Shown: positions 60,389-64,000 of the stretch, one piece after another
Layout: each line of letters opens with the position of its first letter
Numbering within the stretch: the first letter of the stretch is position 1
Translations under genes and position numbers: made by a program
NCBI RefSeq assembly: GCF_001988955.1
Contig: NZ_CP014263.1
Location: forward strand, 3,194,001 to 3,258,000
From: Spirosoma montaniterrae
GTDB taxonomy: Bacteria; Bacteroidota; Bacteroidia; Cytophagales; Spirosomataceae
Length of the DNA stretch: 64,000 nt
Direction of reading: 5' to 3'
Notes under the pieces: model-generated
What the model was told of the DNA's origin: nothing
What the model saw: only the letters and a program-made list of their open reading frames with translations
The model's database searches: none

Positions 60389-60571
60389 GTATTGTTCAAC
60401 AGCCGTGCCATTGTGATTACTGCCTGATTATCAGTAGCCAATTTACAAGACTAATTTAGTGAGAGTCCGCTACCGGACAGTTTGTTGTTCAAAATCGGAC
60501 ATTTTTAGCCAGACAATGCAACCCGTTCTTAACTTCCTTCATCTTCTTGTACAAAACTAACTTCCTACCCA

Positions 60572-61273
60572 ATGAAAACGCTTGCTTTACTACTTGTTCT
60601 GTTCGTATCTCCTTTTACGACCGCCAATGATGACTGGAAAACCGACCGCCCGGTTTCGGGCTTTTCGGGCCTGAGCGTTAGTAGTGGCATTGATGTGTAT
60701 CTGACCCAGGGTAACTCCGAAAAATTGACCATCGAAGCCAAAGGTTTCGATGAAGACGAAGTGATTTCGGAAGTCCGAAACGGCGTACTGAAACTGTACA
60801 TCGACCGCCGGGGCATTATGAACTGGAATTTTGGTCGTAATACATACGTAAAAGCGTATCTGACCTTCAAACAGTTAAACAACCTCAGGGCATCGGGCGG
60901 GGCCGACGTATTCGGGCAGGGAATGCTATCGTTCCGCGACTTGAACGTAGAAGCATCAGGCGGTTCAGATATTAAACTGAGCCTGAAAGCCAATGAACTG
61001 AACGCAGAAGCCTCGGGCGGGGCCGACCTGATTCTCGACGGTTCGGCGCGGTCGCTCAACGCCAGCGGTTCGGGCGGGGCCGATCTGGATGCCCGAAAAT
61101 TGGTTGTTGAAGTAGGGAACGCCAACTCGTCGGGCGGGTCCGACGTCTATATTCATGCTACTCGTGAACTAAGCATGAAAGCCTCGGGCGGGTCCGACAT
61201 TCATTATTACGGCCCGGCCAAAGTGCTCGCCAAAAGCGAATCGGGCGGCTCGGATATTACCCGGAGAAATTAA
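60572..61273 (+). CDS. Exported DUF2807 (head GIN-domain) protein
   Basis: A 233-residue protein with a signal peptide (residues 1-17). The mature part is a right-handed beta-helix-like DUF2807 domain: 'FSGLSVSSGIDVYLTQGNSE', then repeated 'ASGGADV', 'ASGGSDI', 'SGGADL' and 'SSGGSDVYI' turns about every 20 residues. These are typical of Bacteroidota envelope proteins of unknown role. A repeat element follows its stop. Confidence 0.85.
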   Translation: MKTLALLLVLFVSPFTTANDDWKTDRPVSGFSGLSVSSGIDVYLTQGNSEKLTIEAKGFDEDEVISEVRNGVLKLYIDRRGIMNWNFGRNTYVKAYLTFKQLNNLRASGGADVFGQGMLSFRDLNVEASGGSDIKLSLKANELNAEASGGADLILDGSARSLNASGSGGADLDARKLVVEVGNANSSGGSDVYIHATRELSMKASGGSDIHYYGPAKVLAKSESGGSDITRRN

Positions 61274-61281
61274 TTCATACC

Positions 61282-61360
61282 GAAAAGTGAAAAGTGAAAA
61301 GTGAAAAGTGCGTTCTTCGCAGTGCCATAGCCATTTTTCACTTTTCACTTTTCATTTCGT
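61282..61360. repeat. Composite inverted repeat, GAAAAGT heptamers
   Basis: Four exact GAAAAGT heptamers (61282-61309) face an arm of about three and a half complementary ACTTTTC units (61334-61356). The loop contains GCCATAGCC. The purK start is at the right edge. Confidence 0.88.
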
Positions 61361-61361
61361 T

Positions 61362-62489
61362 TTGACACCTACCATTGGCATTCTGGGCGGGGGGCAGTTG
61401 GGCCTGATGCTCCTGCAAGCATCTATCGACTGGAATCTGTGCGTTCACGTACTCGACCCCGACGCCGACGCACCCTGCCGCCACCTTTGTACGCAGTTTA
61501 CGGTTGGTTCGCTGACCGATTATGATACCGTGTATCGGTTCGGGCGGGCTGTTGACGTGCTGACGATTGAAATTGAGCGCGTCAACGTCGATGCGCTCGA
61601 AGCCCTCGAACGCGAAGGCAAGCGCGTGTATCCGCAACCGTCGGTAATTCGGACCATTCAGGATAAGCGGCTGCAAAAACAGTTCTACCGCGCCCACAAT
61701 CTGCCCACCGCCGATTTCATCCTGACCGACAACCGTGCTGACGTAGCACAGGTGGCTGCCGATTTTTTCCCGGCTTTTCACAAACTCGGTCGAGATGGGT
61801 ACGATGGGCGGGGCGTTCAGCGTATTCGGTCGGTTGCCGACGCTGAAAAAGCCTTCGACGCGCCGGGCGTACTGGAGCAAGCCGTTGATTTCGAAAAAGA
61901 ATTAGCTGTAATCGTTGCCCGCAATGAGCGGGGCGAGGTGCAGACCTTCCCAACGGTTGAGATGGTGTTTCACCCCGAACACAACTTAGTCGAGTATTTG
62001 TTTGCCCCCGCCGACATTTCACCTACTGTTGAACAACGGGCGCAGGAAATAGCCCGCCAAACTGCCGATGCATTCGGCATTGTGGGTCTGCTGGCCGTTG
62101 AATTATTTTTGGATAAACAGGGCAATGTTCTGATTAATGAAGTAGCTCCGCGCCCACACAACAGCGGTCATCATACCATTCGGGCCAACGTAACCTCGCA
62201 GTTTGAGCAGCACTGGCGGGCTATTCTGAACCTGCCACTGGGCAACACCAGTGCCTACCAGCCTGCCGCGATGGTGAACCTGCTGGGCGAAGACGGACAC
62301 ACCGGCCCGGCGGTGTATGAGGGGCTGGATACGCTGCTGGCTCTATCGGGCGTCTTCCCGTTTCTCTACGGCAAAGCCATAACAAAACCCTTCCGCAAAA
62401 TGGGCCACGTTACGGTGATGGATACCGACCTGGAGCGGCTTCGCGAGAAAGTAGCGCAGGTGAAAGCAGGTATTCGCGTCATTACCTGA
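61362..62489 (+). CDS. purK: 5-(carboxyamino)imidazole ribonucleotide synthase
   Basis: A 375-residue ATP-grasp enzyme of purine synthesis. TTG 61362 gives M-TPTIGILGGGQLGLML, the usual start; the frame upstream only translates the repeat from a GTG. Blocks are 'HVLDPDADAPCRHLCTQFTV', 'LGRDGYDGRGVQRIRSVADA', 'VEKELAVIVARNERGEVQTF' and 'INEVAPRPHNSGHHTIRANV'. Length is slightly above the norm. purE is not adjacent in this window. Confidence 0.93.
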   Translation: MTPTIGILGGGQLGLMLLQASIDWNLCVHVLDPDADAPCRHLCTQFTVGSLTDYDTVYRFGRAVDVLTIEIERVNVDALEALEREGKRVYPQPSVIRTIQDKRLQKQFYRAHNLPTADFILTDNRADVAQVAADFFPAFHKLGRDGYDGRGVQRIRSVADAEKAFDAPGVLEQAVDFEKELAVIVARNERGEVQTFPTVEMVFHPEHNLVEYLFAPADISPTVEQRAQEIARQTADAFGIVGLLAVELFLDKQGNVLINEVAPRPHNSGHHTIRANVTSQFEQHWRAILNLPLGNTSAYQPAAMVNLLGEDGHTGPAVYEGLDTLLALSGVFPFLYGKAITKPFRKMGHVTVMDTDLERLREKVAQVKAGIRVIT

Positions 62490-62493
62490 ATGT

Positions 62494-63087
62494 CTAAAAA
62501 TTGAAAATCACATCCATTTCGAACGACAAATCAGGGAAAAGGATCGATGTGGCACGGCTTCCTTTCTCGTACACGTCGGTTTCTTCGTACCGCCCGTCGC
62601 GCAGGGCATAGGCGTAAATTTCGGCACTTTTCGGTACGACAATCCAGTACTCGCGCACCCCCGCCGATTCATAGAGGTCAAATTTTTCGTTGAAATCCTT
62701 CTTTTGCGTAGAGGGCGACGCGATTTCAATTACCCAGTCGGGCGGCCCTACGCAACCTAATTCGTCAATCTTGGCCGGGTCGCAGATGACGCAAATATCG
62801 GGTTGCACAACTGTATGAACTTTGTTATTAAATCCCGGCTCATAGTCAGGGTTTGGCAGGCGCACATCGAATGGAGCAACAAAAACTTCGCAGGTTCGCT
62901 CCTCAAAATGGTTGAGCAAGTCATGCAACAGTCGCATCCCAATCCGCTGATGGGCCGAGCGGGGCGCAGGCGACATATTGTAAATCTTACCCTTAATAAG
63001 TTCGACGCTTTGCTCAAAACGCCATTTCAGGTAGTCGGCGTAGGTGTACGTGCCGTTTGGGTCGAGTTGCGATAAGTCAGTAATCAT
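62494..63087 (-). CDS. Uma2-family putative endonuclease
   Basis: A 197-residue protein starting MITDLSQLDPNGTYTYADYL at ATG 63087; a TTG at 63093 is less likely. The fold is the PD-(D/E)XK-type Uma2 with 'HTVVQPDICVICDPAKIDEL' (P-D), 'PPDWVIEIASPSTQKKDFNE' (E-x-A-S) and 'KFDLYESAGVREYWIVVPKS'. Members are widespread in Bacteroidota and cyanobacteria with unclear biological role. Convergent with purK (4-base gap). Confidence 0.85.
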   Translation of the reverse strand: MITDLSQLDPNGTYTYADYLKWRFEQSVELIKGKIYNMSPAPRSAHQRIGMRLLHDLLNHFEERTCEVFVAPFDVRLPNPDYEPGFNNKVHTVVQPDICVICDPAKIDELGCVGPPDWVIEIASPSTQKKDFNEKFDLYESAGVREYWIVVPKSAEIYAYALRDGRYEETDVYEKGSRATSILFPDLSFEMDVIFNF

Positions 63088-63157
63088 AACCAAATAACAG
63101 GTTGCCAGTCAAAATTACGAAAGAGTTGCCGGAAACAGCTTGCTAATAAAAATATTC

Positions 63158-63173
63158 ATCGTAATATTGCGAT
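63158..63173 (+). promoter_or_regulatory. Candidate ArsR operator, copy 1
   Basis: The near-palindrome ATCGTAATATTGCGAT ends at the ATG of the arsR gene. A second copy lies before arsM at 63521. Confidence 0.65.
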
Positions 63174-63503
63174 ATGGGATTAACCAAGACTGAAATTTTC
63201 ACCGATCATCAGAATCGCGTAGCCGACCTTGCCAAGGCTTTTGCCCACCCGGCGCGGATAGCTATTCTGCAACTGCTCGCCGAGCGAAAAGCCTGTATCT
63301 GTGGCGATTTGGTTGATGAGTTACCGCTGGCGCAGGCTACTGTTTCACAGCATCTGAAAGAGTTAAAACGGATTGGTATCATTAAAGGCGATATTGACCC
63401 GCCCCGCGTTTGCTACTGCATCAACGAACCTGTCTGGAATGAAGCACGTAGACTGTTCGGGCAAGTGTTCGACGTGTACATAGCTGATAAACAGTGCTGT
63501 TAA
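63174..63503 (+). CDS. ArsR/SmtB-type arsenic-sensing repressor
   Basis: A 109-residue winged-helix repressor. '[20 protein letters not shown]' precedes the HTH, with '[20 protein letters not shown]' containing Cys41 and Cys43 (the As(III)-type site in the recognition region of some ArsR proteins); Cys80/Cys82 and the C-terminal Cys108-Cys109 may add ligands. It precedes arsM, and operator-like sequences lie before each gene, so it most likely represses both. Confidence 0.85.
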   Translation: MGLTKTEIFTDHQNRVADLAKAFAHPARIAILQLLAERKACICGDLVDELPLAQATVSQHLKELKRIGIIKGDIDPPRVCYCINEPVWNEARRLFGQVFDVYIADKQCC

Positions 63504-63520
63504 AAAATTTGCTTTGTTTA

Positions 63521-63536
63521 ATCGTAATATTACAAT
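63521..63536 (+). promoter_or_regulatory. Candidate ArsR operator, copy 2
   Basis: ATCGTAATATTACAAT matches the copy at 63158 at 14 of 16 positions and lies 14 bases before the arsM ATG. Confidence 0.65.
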
Positions 63537-63550
63537 AAACCAATAAACTC

Positions 63551-64000
63551 ATGACAACATCCGAAGATTTAAAGGCCATCGTGCGGCAGAAATATGGCGA
63601 AATTGCTCAACAGACCGACGCACAGGGCGTTGCTGTTGACTGCGGCTGCGGGCCGTCGTCGTGCTGCGGACCAGCAAACACCGATGCGTCGTACAGCATT
63701 TTGATGAACGACGAATACAGCACCGTGAACGGCTACGTAGCCGAAGCCGATTTGGGTTTAGGCTGCGGTTTGCCCACCGAATTTGCCCGAATCAAACCCG
63801 GCGACGTGGTAGCTGACCTCGGTTCGGGCGCAGGAAACGACTGTTTTGTGGCCCGCGCCGAAACGGGAGAAACCGGACGCGTTATCGGTCTCGACATGAC
63901 ACCCGCCATGATCGACCGCGCCCGACAAAATGCAAAAGCACTTGGTTTTCAGAATGTTGAATTCGTTTACGGCGATATTGAAGACATGCCTCTGCCCGAT
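63551..64000 (+). CDS. arsM: Arsenite methyltransferase, N-terminal part (cut by window edge)
   Basis: 150 residues of a SAM-dependent As(III) methyltransferase, from ATG 63551 to the window end. 'VDCGCGPSSCCG' (Cys31, Cys33, Cys38, Cys39) and Cys72 in 'GLGCGLPTEF' are the arsenic-handling cysteines; 'VVADLGSGAGNDCFVA' (motif I, 89-97), 'VIGLDMTPAMIDRARQNAKA' and 'EFVYGDIEDMPLPD' are SAM-binding motifs. ArsM detoxifies arsenite by methylation. The C-terminal third lies outside the window. Confidence 0.93.
   Translation, partial: MTTSEDLKAIVRQKYGEIAQQTDAQGVAVDCGCGPSSCCGPANTDASYSILMNDEYSTVNGYVAEADLGLGCGLPTEFARIKPGDVVADLGSGAGNDCFVARAETGETGRVIGLDMTPAMIDRARQNAKALGFQNVEFVYGDIEDMPLPD

Noticed and set aside
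1..64000. tRNA, rRNA, tmRNA or insertion sequences
   Set aside because: I looked in all gene gaps for tRNA cloverleaf anchors, conserved rRNA segments and transposase motifs and saw none; a covariance-model search would be needed to be sure.

Overview
The window looks like chromosomal DNA of a Cytophagales bacterium (Bacteroidota), most like the Spirosoma/Fibrella/Rudanella group. The reasons are: GC a little above 50 %; a TonB-dependent receptor paired with a DUF4249 lipoprotein; many secreted proteins whose signal peptides end in AQ or carry a Bacteroidota lipobox; a fused HisB; few Shine-Dalgarno sites; and promoters of the Bacteroidota type TTTG-N19-TAnnTTTG. The genus is an inference. 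I saw no rRNA, tRNA, CRISPR array, insertion sequence or phage block.

Layout. 1-0.56 kb: the N-terminal part of a secreted S15/CocE ester hydrolase. 0.8-3.6 kb: three small secreted paralogues, a TerB-like protein and a beta-barrel protein. 3.6-6.7 kb (minus): a leaderless subtilase with a small partner, a rhamnose-mutarotase-like protein and a broken zeta-toxin-like kinase with a coupled small ORF. 6.8-15.6 kb: YpfJ-like metalloprotease, SDR, PabB, NYN-cold-shock fusion, HisB, a 33-residue membrane peptide, acyltransferase, ADP-ribosylglycohydrolase, DMT transporter. 15.7-20.8 kb (minus): TonB receptor, DUF4249, an unknown protein and a Crp-like regulator. 20.9-34 kb: PD-(D/E)XK nuclease, two MFS transporters, ArgH, SMP-30-like propeller, Hsp20, TPR protein, AMP nucleosidase, HsdR-N protein, sugar-dehydrogenase-like protein, HIT protein and GreA.

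34.3-37.7 kb carries fmt followed directly by a Septu-like anti-phage pair: a PtuA-type ATPase with a LuxR-type DNA-binding domain fused to its N-terminus, and a PtuB-type HNH nuclease. It appears poorer in GC than its neighbours. I judge it the most interesting protein system here. 37.7-43.9 kb: YdjC-type deacetylase, FolA, PEGA/SHOCT lipoprotein, BatA/vWA protein, NAD(P)-binding protein, phosphoesterase. 44-49.5 kb: the rimP-nusA-infB translation/transcription operon. 49.6-55.2 kb: EEP phosphatase, MoaD/MoaE, a LEA-like repeat protein, an ECF sigma factor with a membrane-anchored trypsin-like protease, a small lipoprotein and GpsA. 55.3-59.9 kb: MacA-like adaptor, TolC, a PabC-like aminotransferase and a MacB-type ATPase. 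59.9-64 kb: two Uma2-like proteins, a DUF2807 protein, PurK, and an arsenic-responsive ArsR/ArsM pair cut by the window end.

The strongest non-coding signal is a set of about ten intergenic elements. Each has two arms of imperfect 7-8 bp tandem repeats in inverted order, or a long perfect inverted repeat, and they sit within a few bases of start or stop codons. Two such tracts appear to have entered the pabB reading frame, and argH and purK seem to start at TTG codons at the edge of an element.
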